A stretch of DNA of 64,000 nt from Enterococcus alishanensis (GTDB taxonomy: Bacteria; Bacillota; Bacilli; Lactobacillales; Enterococcaceae), in NCBI RefSeq assembly GCF_019218635.1, contig NZ_JAHUZB010000004.1, positions 186,001 to 250,000 of the forward strand, written 5' to 3'. The translations under genes were made by a program, and so were the position numbers. Position 1 is the first letter of the stretch. Each line of letters opens with the position of its first letter. Of the stretch, positions 8,318-16,562 are shown piece after piece. The notes beneath the pieces were generated by a model, which ran no database searches, had not been told where the DNA came from, and was given only the letters and a program-made list of their open reading frames with translations.

Positions 8318-8871
8318 TATTCTCCAACTTCTTGATTAATTTTCAATAGGGCATTTTTTAAACGTTTAGATTTACTAATAGCAAACAATAAGTAACTGAA
8401 ACTTGAGACAAAATAAATCTCCCAAGCATACCAAACAGCTTTTGTCCCAGTTAAGCTGAAAACATCAGCCAATTCATAAAAGAAACCACGATTGAATCCG
8501 TGAAAATAGATTGCTATAACTATTTGAAAAGCAAATGCTAGCAGCCAACCGATCAAATATGTTCGACCACTCTTACTATAAAGATTTTTCTGATACATCG
8601 GACTTTCTCTACCATCGATCACAAAAAAATATCTGTTTTCATTAACTATTCGCACCACTAAACTGCGACTTTGATAAAAGCCAATCATCAGACTTATTAC
8701 CGCAATGCCTAAAAACGCACCTAAGTGAATAGTCGTAGTTAAGTGATTGAAAAATAAGTAAGCAGAAAACAATGGTAAGATGAAAAATTGCCAGCGGGAG
8801 ACTTTTGATAGTCTTGTTTGTTCGCGAATAAAAAATAACATCATGATGACAATTAAAATTGTTTGACCCAA
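8317..8871 (-). CDS. uncharacterised membrane protein
   Basis: 184 residues with about five hydrophobic segments: residues 3-14, 28-42, 50-66, then 106-125 and 145-162. Between the third and fourth is a polar stretch with RIVNENRYFFVIDGRESPMY. I do not recognise the family. It overlaps the corA-like start by one base, which points to a shared role in membrane or ion homeostasis, but this is only context. AAAGGGG-like purines precede the start. Confidence 0.6.
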   Translation of the reverse strand: MGQTILIVIMMLFFIREQTRLSKVSRWQFFILPLFSAYLFFNHLTTTIHLGAFLGIAVISLMIGFYQSRSLVVRIVNENRYFFVIDGRESPMYQKNLYSKSGRTYLIGWLLAFAFQIVIAIYFHGFNRGFFYELADVFSLTGTKAVWYAWEIYFVSSFSYLLFAISKSKRLKNALLKINQEVGE

Positions 8872-8925
8872 AATTTCCCACCCCTTTTCTCTTCATCATT
8901 AATTATACCAATTTCTATTAAAAAA

Positions 8926-9858
8926 TTAATCAAATAAAGTTGGACTATAAATATTTTTTGATAAATAGCGGTCACCTGCATCTGGAAAAATAGTCACGAT
9001 TTTACTGCCAGCTGGTAATTTTTTACTTTCTTCAATCGCGGCTGCCAGCGCTGCACCACTAGAGCTACCTACCAATAATCCATAATTTTTAGCTAACATT
9101 CTTGTATAAGTAAAACCCGTTAAGTCGCTGATTGTATAAATTTCATTGACGGGAAGTTCTGCTAAAAATGGCGGCACAAATTCCACACCGATACCTTCAA
9201 TCTCATGACTGCCAGCTGGTCCACCATTTAGGATCGAGCCTTCTGGTTCTACCCCGATTAACCGGAGATTCATACTATTTTCTTGCAAAAATTTTCCCGT
9301 TCCAGCAAAACTACCACCGCTGCCGATACCAGCTACAAAACTAGTCAGCTCACCAGCCAATTCTGAAAAAATTTCTGGGCCTAGTGTTTGATAATATGCT
9401 GCCGGATTATCAAAATTTTCAAATTGTAGCGGGATGTAACTATTTTTGATCTCTTTTGCTAATTCCTGTGCTTTAGCAATCGCACCAATAATGCCATCCT
9501 CTGTTTTTGTATGGACTATTTTTGCTCCTAAAGCAGTCATTAATTGTTGTTTTTCAAGGCTAAATTTTTCAGGAACCACCACCATGACTTTCAGCCCTAA
9601 TGGAACGGCGGCTAATGCTAAACCGATACCCGTATTTCCAGCAGTTGGTTCAATAATAGTCGTGCCAGACTGAACTTTTCCAGCTTTCATTGCTGCTTTT
9701 AGTAAATATTCTCCCAAGCGGTCTTTAATACTACCGCCAGGATTCAAGTATTCTAATTTAGCATATATCTTCGTACCGTAATAGCCACCAAAATCTTCCG
9801 CAGCAAATTCAAACAGCGGTGTATTCCCAATTAATTGCTCTACTTGATTGACAATCAT
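8926..9858 (-). CDS. cysteine synthase / cystathionine beta-synthase family PLP enzyme
   Basis: 310 residues, fold type II PLP enzyme. The PLP lysine lies in NPGGSIKDR near residue 44, the substrate loop is EPTAGNTGIG, and the phosphate-binding loop is GIGSGGSFAGTG. Close relatives make cysteine from O-acetylserine and sulfide (CysK), or condense O-acetylserine with homocysteine (MccA/YrhA). The EGIGVEFVPPF segment fits either. No mccB or serine acetyltransferase gene is adjacent, so the exact reaction stays open. A GGAGG site precedes the ATG. The leader upstream holds a tiny ORF and a terminator. Confidence 0.88.
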   Translation of the reverse strand: MIVNQVEQLIGNTPLFEFAAEDFGGYYGTKIYAKLEYLNPGGSIKDRLGEYLLKAAMKAGKVQSGTTIIEPTAGNTGIGLALAAVPLGLKVMVVVPEKFSLEKQQLMTALGAKIVHTKTEDGIIGAIAKAQELAKEIKNSYIPLQFENFDNPAAYYQTLGPEIFSELAGELTSFVAGIGSGGSFAGTGKFLQENSMNLRLIGVEPEGSILNGGPAGSHEIEGIGVEFVPPFLAELPVNEIYTISDLTGFTYTRMLAKNYGLLVGSSSGAALAAAIEESKKLPAGSKIVTIFPDAGDRYLSKNIYSPTLFD

Positions 9859-9878
9859 TTTATTCCTCCTTTATTAAA

Positions 9879-9909
9879 CAAAAAGGGTGCTGACTTATCC
9901 ATCAGCACC
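9879..9909 (-). terminator. leader terminator before the cysteine synthase gene
   Basis: Stem GGTGCTGA / TCAGCACC (9886-9893 and 9902-9909) with an eight-base loop, followed on the minus strand by CTTTTTG, only about 20 bases before the start codon. A terminator in this place implies transcription attenuation. Confidence 0.8.
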
Positions 9910-9967
9910 GCTAGTAAAAACTACCTTTTACTTCGAATGTGGGTAACAGACATGATAAATAACTATG

Positions 9968-10024
9968 CTACTTTTTGCGTACCATAGTCCAACAGACTGT
10001 CGTTAATAATTGCCTATTTGCCAT
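9968..10024 (-). CDS. putative leader peptide of 18 residues
   Basis: ATG at 10024 preceded by GAGGAGTGAGGTG, then MANRQLLTTVCWTMVRKK and a TAG. It ends about 60 bases before the leader terminator of the cysteine synthase gene. The product contains adjacent Cys and Trp codons in mid-peptide. The strong ribosome site, length and position are those of a leader peptide that senses translation, perhaps of cysteine codons. I know of no described match; it could also be fortuitous. Confidence 0.5.
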   Translation of the reverse strand: MANRQLLTTVCWTMVRKK

Positions 10025-10100
10025 GTTGCACCTCACTCCTCGAATAAAAATTAGCATTTATCATTTTTAAAGTCAATGAAAGAAGCCGCACAATTTTTCT

Positions 10101-10130
10101 TTGAAATAGCTTTTAAAAGTTTAATATAAT
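10101..10130 (+). promoter_or_regulatory. probable promoter of the flavoprotein-oxdC operon
   Basis: TTGAAA (10101-10106), 18-base spacer, TATAAT (10125-10130), about 105 bases before the start codon. It is the best sigma-A match in the intergenic region. Confidence 0.55.
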
Positions 10131-10236
10131 TCAAAAATATAATAGCTTTTAATTAAAATGGTTTTCGTTTAGTGTTTTTTTTTTAAAGGATTATACTGGA
10201 CTTGTTGTTAGAACTAAAGCTAGATTGGAGGTCGTA

Positions 10237-11577
10237 ATGAAAAATTATTTTGATGTATTAGTTATTGGTAGTGGTATCGCAGGTCTAACTACTGCCAAAA
10301 GATTGCGAGAAAAAAACTTATCCGTAGCAATCATCGAATTTTATCAATGGGGTGGCACTACGCCAAATCACGGCAGTACCCCAAAGAAATATTTATTATC
10401 TGCCGTTGAAACCAAACAAGCTGTCGAAGGTCATTTAGGCAAGGGATTTGATACAGTCCCAGAAATTAATTGGCAACAACTAATGGCGTTCAAAAACAAA
10501 CAAATCGCAGACACCTCAAAGGTGATTCAACAAGATTTAGCAGAACGGGGAATCACCACCATCTATGGTGGCGCCAAGTTCAAGGATGCGACTACTGTAA
10601 CCGTGGACGGTGTTGATTATCATGGTGAAAAAATCATTTTGGCTACAGGCGCTAGACCACGAGAGTTAGAGATTGAGGGTAAAGAATATCTACAGTACAG
10701 TTCTCATTTTCTAAATGCAGAAAGCCTTCCTTCTTCCATCACGATTATTGGTGCCGGTATTATCGCTTTTGCCATTACTAATATTGCCAGTGTTATTGGT
10801 GATCAAGTTCATGTACTACAGCATAATCATCGGGCTCTTGCAGCATTTGACCAAGAGCTGGTGGGTGATTTAATCGATCAGCTAAGACAGCGTGGTGTAG
10901 ATTATCATTTTGACAATACGATTAAAAAAGTTGAGAAGCTAAAAGATGATTTATTTAAAGTAACTACCGAAGAAGGCTTAACTTTTGAAACCAATGTCAT
11001 TTATTGTGTGGCTGGTCGGATACCTAATGTTGAAAATTTAGCATTAGAAAAAGCTGGTATCACCTATGGTCCTCACGGAGTCGCGGTCAATGAATATTTA
11101 CAATCCACTAATCCAAATGTTTATGCCATTGGCGATTCCAATGATTCAACCGCACCAAAACTAACAAATTATGCAGAGTTTCAAGGCAATTATGTTGCTG
11201 ATTTGATTCTTAGTGAAAAAATACAACCGATCGAATATCCTATAGCCTCCATGTCGGTTTTTAGTAATCCAAAAATTGCTCAAACAGGCGTCTTTGTAAA
11301 TGATGCTTTAAAGGAACCAAACATTTATTCAATTGAAGAAATCGATATGCATCACTGGTTAAACTATCATCGCAGTAATGAACCAATTGCCAAAGCAAAA
11401 ATTGTGATCCGTAAGGCGGACCAACAAATTGTCGGTGTCACTAGTTTAAGCAATGAAGCCGATTTATTCATTAATTATTTCACCTTGTTATTAAAAATGA
11501 AAATGACCAAGCAGGAATTGCGGGAAACGATCTTAGCTTATCCTTCCTTAGCAAGCGATTTTTCTAAAATTTTCTAA
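10237..11577 (+). CDS. disulfide-reductase-like flavoprotein lacking the redox cysteines
   Basis: 446 residues from the ATG at 10237, chosen because GGAGG at 10227-10231 lies correctly before it; an upstream TTG at 10225 overlaps that site. The fold is that of class I pyridine nucleotide-disulfide oxidoreductases: FAD motif GSGIAG near residue 11, NAD(P) motif GAGIIAF near 175, second FAD motif YAIGDSN near 305, then a dimerisation domain. The active-site motif GGTCxNxGCxPxK reads GGTTPNHGSTPKK, so the two cysteines are Thr42 and Ser47, and the usual C-terminal HP is YP. A thiol-disulfide reaction is therefore not possible by the standard mechanism. It may act as an NAD(P)H oxidase-like or regulatory flavoprotein. 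It lies 19 bases before oxdC copy 2. Confidence 0.85.
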   Translation: MKNYFDVLVIGSGIAGLTTAKRLREKNLSVAIIEFYQWGGTTPNHGSTPKKYLLSAVETKQAVEGHLGKGFDTVPEINWQQLMAFKNKQIADTSKVIQQDLAERGITTIYGGAKFKDATTVTVDGVDYHGEKIILATGARPRELEIEGKEYLQYSSHFLNAESLPSSITIIGAGIIAFAITNIASVIGDQVHVLQHNHRALAAFDQELVGDLIDQLRQRGVDYHFDNTIKKVEKLKDDLFKVTTEEGLTFETNVIYCVAGRIPNVENLALEKAGITYGPHGVAVNEYLQSTNPNVYAIGDSNDSTAPKLTNYAEFQGNYVADLILSEKIQPIEYPIASMSVFSNPKIAQTGVFVNDALKEPNIYSIEEIDMHHWLNYHRSNEPIAKAKIVIRKADQQIVGVTSLSNEADLFINYFTLLLKMKMTKQELRETILAYPSLASDFSKIF

Positions 11578-11596
11578 AAAAAAGGAGTGTTTTACT

Positions 11597-12850
11597 ATGA
11601 ACAATGAAGAAAATGCACCACAACCAATTCGTAAATCAGATGGCAAAGGTTATTACAATCGTGGCCCACACGATACCATGCGTGACATTGAAGGACCAGA
11701 TTTTTTAACTCCTCCAGCAACTGACCACGGTACTTTACCAAATATGCGCTTTAGCTACGATGATGTTCGTAACCGTCTAGAAGATGGTGGTTGGGCCAGA
11801 GAAATTACGAACCGTGAAATTCCAGCATCTGATCAAGTTGCCGGCGTTGATATGAACTTAGCACCTGGTGTTTATCGGGAAATGCATTGGCATAAAGAAG
11901 CAGAATGGGGTTTAATGCTTTACGGAAATGCCCGCGTAACTGCCATTGATGAAAATGGTAAATCTTTTATCGATGACGTAAAAGCTGGTGACATCTGGAA
12001 CTTTGAAGCAGGTGTGGCTCACTCTATTCAAGGGCTAGATCAAGGAACTGAATTTTTACTGATCTTCAGCGAACCAGATTTTTCTGAAAATAATACGATG
12101 CTTATTACTGATTGGTTGGCTCATACCCCACCAGAAGTCGTAGCAGCAAACTTTAAAAAGAAAGTTTCTGAATTGGAAAGCTTACCTAAAAAAGAAAAAT
12201 ATATTTTCAAAGCTGAAGTGCCAAAACCAATTGAAGAAGTTAAACGTCCTAACAACAATGGCGAAACACCACTACCATTAACTTTCCATATGGATTCATT
12301 AAAACCAATTGAATCTGAAGCTGGAAGAGTTTGGATTGTCGATTCAAAAGTTTTCCCAGCTGCTCAAACAATTTCAGCAGCCATTGTTGAAGTAGAACCT
12401 GGTGCAATGCGGGAATTACATTGGCATCCAAAAGGCGCTGAATGGCAATATTATATTCAAGGAGAAGCTCGGATGACCGTCTTCAATTCAAATGGATTAG
12501 CTAGAACTTATGACTATCGTGCTGGTGATGTTGGTTATGTCCCAACAGTTGCTGGACATTATGTTCAAAATACCGGAACTGAAAAATTAATCTTTGTAGA
12601 AGTCTTTAAAATTCCTGAGTACTCAGATATTTCTCTAAACAAATGGATAGCTACTACACCTTCACAAATCGTGGCTGATCATTTGAACTTAACCAAAGAG
12701 TTTGTCGAAAGCTTGCCACAAGAAGAAACACCAAGCCCAGTTATTTGGTTTGATCAAGATAAAATTAATCAAGAGGTCAAAAAACATACCAGCAACAATC
12801 CTTTCGAATCAGAAGATAGCAACGGCTTAAACGCCAAAGACGTCTTTTAA
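11597..12850 (+). CDS. oxdC: oxalate decarboxylase, bicupin (copy 2)
   Basis: 417 residues, very similar to copy 1 throughout. First metal site: His97, His99, Glu103 and His142. Second site in LHWHPKGAEWQYYIQ and GHYVQN. The lid loop is SENNT with Glu164. Expected to convert oxalate to formate and CO2 and so raise internal pH. An AAAGGAGTG ribosome site precedes the ATG. It lies between the cysteine-less flavoprotein and a DUF1275 membrane protein, all on one strand. The nucleotide sequence differs from copy 1 at many third positions, so the duplication is not recent. Confidence 0.94.
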   Translation: MNNEENAPQPIRKSDGKGYYNRGPHDTMRDIEGPDFLTPPATDHGTLPNMRFSYDDVRNRLEDGGWAREITNREIPASDQVAGVDMNLAPGVYREMHWHKEAEWGLMLYGNARVTAIDENGKSFIDDVKAGDIWNFEAGVAHSIQGLDQGTEFLLIFSEPDFSENNTMLITDWLAHTPPEVVAANFKKKVSELESLPKKEKYIFKAEVPKPIEEVKRPNNNGETPLPLTFHMDSLKPIESEAGRVWIVDSKVFPAAQTISAAIVEVEPGAMRELHWHPKGAEWQYYIQGEARMTVFNSNGLARTYDYRAGDVGYVPTVAGHYVQNTGTEKLIFVEVFKIPEYSDISLNKWIATTPSQIVADHLNLTKEFVESLPQEETPSPVIWFDQDKINQEVKKHTSNNPFESEDSNGLNAKDVF

Positions 12851-12932
12851 AAAAAGTGGCTCATTTTGTTACGCTGGCTTTAGTAACTAAGGTCAGCGTA
12901 AATATTTTTGACAAAGAAAGGACATCAACAAA

Positions 12933-13634
12933 ATGAATAACGATATACACAATAACGAACCTTACATGTCTTTCCCTATTATTGCATTCTTACTTGCGGT
13001 AGCAGCTGGTGGTATGGATGGCTATACGTACTTTATTGGAAAAGTCTTTAGTACTGTTCAATCTGGGAACATTATCTTATTAGGACAAACATTAGCAACT
13101 AAAAACTGGTCGCATTTCTTTACAGTTGCAGCAACTATTCTAGCTTTTGGAATTGGCGCAGCGATTACAGCAGTTATCCAAAGAGAAGATTCCAAAGACT
13201 GGTCTTTTAAAGTTTTAATTATTGAAATTATTATCTTATTTTTACTATCATTAAATATCACAACAAGCAATTTATCGACTATGACAATTTGTATAATCAT
13301 TTCCTTCATATCTGGTATGCAAGGCAATGCGTTCCATAAATTTGGTCAAGATTTAGTTTATGGTAATGTTGCCGTGACATTAGTTGTTCAAAATGCTTTT
13401 AGTTATCTTATGAAGGGCTTCTTTAAACAAGCTGGGGCCTTCCAAAAATCAGCTTTATATTCTCTAATTTTATTAGGGTTCGGTTTTGGTGGTTGGCTAG
13501 GTACATTATTAACCTCTAATTTTGGTAACAAAGCTTTGTGGTTCCCGATTATTATCTTTGCGCTCATTTACCTTGAAGGTAAGCATTTAGAAAAGAAAAG
13601 TAACGACAAACTAAAATTAAATCCAGCTGCATAA
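12933..13634 (+). CDS. DUF1275 (YoaK-like) membrane protein
   Basis: 233 residues, about six membrane segments, with the DUF1275 signatures GYTYFIGKVFSTVQSGN near residue 30 and GMQGNAFHKFGQDLVYGN near 128. It ends in a basic tail (HLEKKSNDKLKLN). AGAAAGGA lies 12 bases before the ATG. It is the third gene of the flavoprotein-oxdC unit and ends at a strong terminator. No biochemical function is established for DUF1275. Its repeated coupling to oxalate decarboxylase in this window suggests a role in oxalate uptake or formate release, by inference only. Confidence 0.9.
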   Translation: MNNDIHNNEPYMSFPIIAFLLAVAAGGMDGYTYFIGKVFSTVQSGNIILLGQTLATKNWSHFFTVAATILAFGIGAAITAVIQREDSKDWSFKVLIIEIIILFLLSLNITTSNLSTMTICIIISFISGMQGNAFHKFGQDLVYGNVAVTLVVQNAFSYLMKGFFKQAGAFQKSALYSLILLGFGFGGWLGTLLTSNFGNKALWFPIIIFALIYLEGKHLEKKSNDKLKLNPAA

Positions 13635-13644
13635 TAATTCAAAC

Positions 13645-13687
13645 AAAAAGTCGTTGAAATTCTAAAATGAATTTCAACGACTTTTTT
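13645..13687. terminator. bidirectional terminator
   Basis: Perfect stem of about 18 bases, AAAAAGTCGTTGAAATTC (13645-13662) with its complement (13669-13686), six-base loop, T run on the right and A run on the left. It ends the oxdC/DUF1275 unit and the convergent kinase gene. Confidence 0.92.
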
Positions 13688-14351
13688 ATGCTTCTTTTGC
13701 CCATTCAGCACTTTCAATTTCGGCTAATTTTTGATCAATCATTTTTAAAACCATTTTTTCGGCTTCTTTACTTTCGACAAAATTAAGTGCATCACCATCA
13801 ATTTGAATTTTTGGACTTTCATTGTAATTATCAAACCATTGGTCATAACGTTTATTTAATTCTTGGTAGTAATCATATAAAGTCGGGTCAAAACTTAATT
13901 GTTCATATTCCCGTCCCCGTTTTTCGATGCGGTCTAACATTGTTTCAAAGGAAACTTTGATATGAACCATCAAATCAGGATGCTTTTTGTAGGCAGCAAA
14001 AGGCAATTCTTCCATCATATTTTTCAATAGCTCATCATACACTTTTACTTCCGTATCTGTTGCCCGACCAAGATCGGCATTTAGATGGAATAATAAAGAA
14101 TCTTCGTAAATCGAACGATCCAAAACATTATGATCTGCTTGCATCGCTTTTTTTATCATATCAAATCGTTTATTTAAAAAGTAAATTTGTAACAAAAAGG
14201 CATATTGTTCAGGATTGGCATAAAATAATGGCAAGACTTCATTATCATCGACTGATTCGTAAAATGCATCTGTCCCTAAATGTTTTGAAACCATTTCCGT
14301 TAAGCTTGATTTCCCTGCACCAATCGTTCCAGCTAATACTATCACACTCAT
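13686..14351 (-). CDS. deoxynucleoside kinase
   Basis: About 221 residues from the ATG at 14351 (MSVIVLAGTIGAGKSS), preferred over an upstream ATG because GGAGG lies just before it. The P-loop is GTIGAGKSSL. The DRSIYED segment near residue 87 (the ERS/DRS motif) and RGREYEQ near 153 (lid region) place it with the deoxyadenosine/deoxyguanosine kinase family of Firmicutes. It phosphorylates deoxynucleosides for salvage. Which base it prefers cannot be decided here. It is monocistronic with a good promoter. Confidence 0.92.
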   Translation of the reverse strand: MSVIVLAGTIGAGKSSLTEMVSKHLGTDAFYESVDDNEVLPLFYANPEQYAFLLQIYFLNKRFDMIKKAMQADHNVLDRSIYEDSLLFHLNADLGRATDTEVKVYDELLKNMMEELPFAAYKKHPDLMVHIKVSFETMLDRIEKRGREYEQLSFDPTLYDYYQELNKRYDQWFDNYNESPKIQIDGDALNFVESKEAEKMVLKMIDQKLAEIESAEWAKEA

Positions 14352-14404
14352 GAACCTCCAACTCGTTTCATACAAAATATAGTGTCTCTTCTTTCAACTT
14401 ATCT

Positions 14405-14433
14405 AATATACCCCCAACATTTAGTGGTGTCAA
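14405..14433 (-). promoter_or_regulatory. promoter of the deoxynucleoside kinase gene
   Basis: TTGACA (14428-14433), 17-base spacer, TATATT (14405-14410) on the minus strand, about 55 bases before the start codon. Confidence 0.88.
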
Positions 14434-14565
14434 TTTTTAACAATCAATAAAATTGTTACAATATTTTAAGGAAATGTTTAAAAAATTTTTCAGTTTACTA
14501 CTTCTATAAGAAGCTTTCATTTACTTGTTCGCAAACTATGAGTAAAATAGGATAGATTGCATTTA

Positions 14566-14613
14566 TTGAGAGGACTTCTCAACATAAATAATTGGTAAGC
14601 AGCTTTGCCAATT
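14566..14613 (+). promoter_or_regulatory. two hairpins in the mevalonate operon leader
   Basis: TTGAGA/TCTCAA (14566-14582, five-base loop) and AATTGG/CCAATT (14590-14613) lie just before the mvk ribosome site at 14618. Neither carries a T run, so they look like RNA-stability or translation-control elements rather than terminators. Confidence 0.4.
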
Positions 14614-14629
14614 TTCTAGGAGAATGATT

Positions 14630-15574
14630 ATGAAAAAAAATGGTCACGGCTATGCCAGTGGAAAAATAATTTTAATGGGTGAGCATTCAGTCGTTTATGG
14701 GGAACCAGCCATTGCTTTACCTTTTAGTGGGACTGGTATTCAAACTACTATCTCTTTTCATCCCGTAAACGAGTCTTGGATTGAGTCCAGCTTTTTTACC
14801 GGACCAATCGGTCAAGCACCTGACAGCATGAACAGTGTCAAAGTGCTTATTTGGCAAATGATCAAACAATTTAAAATCCAACAACCTTTTTATTTAAAAA
14901 TAGATAGCACTGTACCAGCAGAACGTGGGATGGGCTCAAGTGCCGCTGTGGCAGTATCAATTACCCGGGCATTTTTCGATTTGTTAGACATCCCGGCAAC
15001 ACAAGCAAATGTCTTATATTTTGTTAATCAAGCTGAAAAAATTGCTCATGGTAATCCTAGTGGGATCGACGCTACCACTATCAGCGGCGTATCACCTATT
15101 CTTTATCAAAAAAGAATCGGGATCGAACCATTTGAGTTAAACATGGATGCTTATTTAGTTGTAGCCGATACTGGTATCAAAGGACAAACCCGTAAAGCTG
15201 TCAAAGATGTTGCAACTTTAATGGAAAAAATGCCTAAAAAAATCGGCACGCATATTCATAAACTAGGTTCACTAACTAAACAAGCCCGACAAGCCATTTT
15301 AACTAATTCTCCAGAACGTTTAGGAGATTATATGAATCAAGCACAGCATGTTTTAACAACTTTAGGAACAAGTAATCAAGCCTTAGACCATTTGATTGAA
15401 ACGGCATTGACCCATGGTGCATTAGGAGCAAAATTAACTGGCGGCGGTCGCGGTGGCTGTATGATCGCGCTGGCGCAAGATGAGGTAAGTGCCCATCGTT
15501 TACAAGAAACATTACTTTCTGCCGGTGCCAATAATACTTGGGTAGAAGGATTAGGAGCCTATGCCCATGTCTAG
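14630..15574 (+). CDS. mvk: mevalonate kinase
   Basis: 314 residues from the ATG at 14630; the ATG six bases earlier is too close to the AGGAG site at 14618-14622. GHMP-kinase motifs: GKIILMGEHSVVYGEPAIAL at the N-terminus, the ATP loop PAERGMGSSAAVAVS near residue 100, and KLTGGGRGGCMIAL near the C-terminus. It phosphorylates mevalonate to 5-phosphomevalonate with ATP. First gene of a tight operon mvk-mvaD-pmk-fni covering the lower mevalonate pathway. The upper-pathway genes (mvaE, mvaS) are not in the window. Confidence 0.96.
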   Translation: MKKNGHGYASGKIILMGEHSVVYGEPAIALPFSGTGIQTTISFHPVNESWIESSFFTGPIGQAPDSMNSVKVLIWQMIKQFKIQQPFYLKIDSTVPAERGMGSSAAVAVSITRAFFDLLDIPATQANVLYFVNQAEKIAHGNPSGIDATTISGVSPILYQKRIGIEPFELNMDAYLVVADTGIKGQTRKAVKDVATLMEKMPKKIGTHIHKLGSLTKQARQAILTNSPERLGDYMNQAQHVLTTLGTSNQALDHLIETALTHGALGAKLTGGGRGGCMIALAQDEVSAHRLQETLLSAGANNTWVEGLGAYAHV

Positions 15575-16562
15575 TGGAACAGCTCGCGCTTATACGAATA
15601 TTGCCCTGATAAAATATTGGGGGAAAAAAGATCAAGCTTTGGTCCTGCCAATGAATAATAGTCTATCGCTAACATTAGATGCTTTTTACACTGAAACAAC
15701 GGTGACTTTTTCAGATGATTTCCCAGCTGATCAGTTTTATTTAGATGAAAAGTTACAAGATCAAAAAGCAACCGCAAAGATCAGTAATTTTTTAGATGTT
15801 TTACGAGATAAACACCAAGTAAAACAGTTTGCAACAATCAAAAGTCAAAACTTCGTACCTACAGCTGCTGGCTTAGCTTCTTCTGCTAGTGGCTTGGCTG
15901 CTTTAGCTGGCGCTACCAGTGCAGCTTTAAATTTAAATTTGTCTAGCCAAGAATTGTCTCGACTAGCAAGACGCGGATCTGGTTCAGCCAGTCGCAGTAT
16001 TTATGGCGGTTTTGCTGAATGGCTGCAAGGCACAGATGATCAAACTTCTTATGCTGTTCCGATTGCCTCTGATCATTGGGAGAATGAATTAACAATGCTT
16101 TTTATGATTGTTGACGACCAAGAAAAAGCCGTTTCTAGTCGTGATGGCATGCAAAGAACAGTTGAAACTTCAGCCTTTTATCAAGGTTGGTTGGATTCAG
16201 TCCCTCATGATTTAGCCAAAGCTAAAAAAGCCATCCATGAAAAAGATTTTACCGCCCTCGGTGAAGTGACCGAAGCCAGTTCTTTAAAAATGCATGGCAC
16301 TACTTTAGCAGCAAATCCACCTTTTACTTATTGGTCATCTGAAAGTTTGCGCATCATGCAATTTGTCCAACAGTTAAGAGCTGAAGGCTTTGCTTGTTAT
16401 TCAACCATGGATGCTGGACCAAATGTAAAAATTTTACTGGAGAGAAAAAATGAAGAACAATTAATCGCGACCTTAAAAGAAAAATTTCCAGAAAAACAAT
16501 TAGTTGTCGCCCATGCAGGGCCAGGAATTGAAATTTTAACGAAAGAAGACGTGAACCCATGA
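15567..16562 (+). CDS. mvaD: diphosphomevalonate decarboxylase
   Basis: About 331 residues. The start is ATG 15561 or 15567; I favour 15567, nine bases after AGGAG, and it overlaps the mvk end. Typical start ARAYTNIALIKYWGKK, ATP loop TAAGLASSASGLAALAGA near residue 95, and SGSASRSIYGGFAEW near 134, which carries the residues for phosphate and carboxylate handling. It turns mevalonate diphosphate into isopentenyl diphosphate with loss of CO2. Its stop overlaps the pmk start by four bases (ATGA). Confidence 0.96.
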   Translation: MSSGTARAYTNIALIKYWGKKDQALVLPMNNSLSLTLDAFYTETTVTFSDDFPADQFYLDEKLQDQKATAKISNFLDVLRDKHQVKQFATIKSQNFVPTAAGLASSASGLAALAGATSAALNLNLSSQELSRLARRGSGSASRSIYGGFAEWLQGTDDQTSYAVPIASDHWENELTMLFMIVDDQEKAVSSRDGMQRTVETSAFYQGWLDSVPHDLAKAKKAIHEKDFTALGEVTEASSLKMHGTTLAANPPFTYWSSESLRIMQFVQQLRAEGFACYSTMDAGPNVKILLERKNEEQLIATLKEKFPEKQLVVAHAGPGIEILTKEDVNP

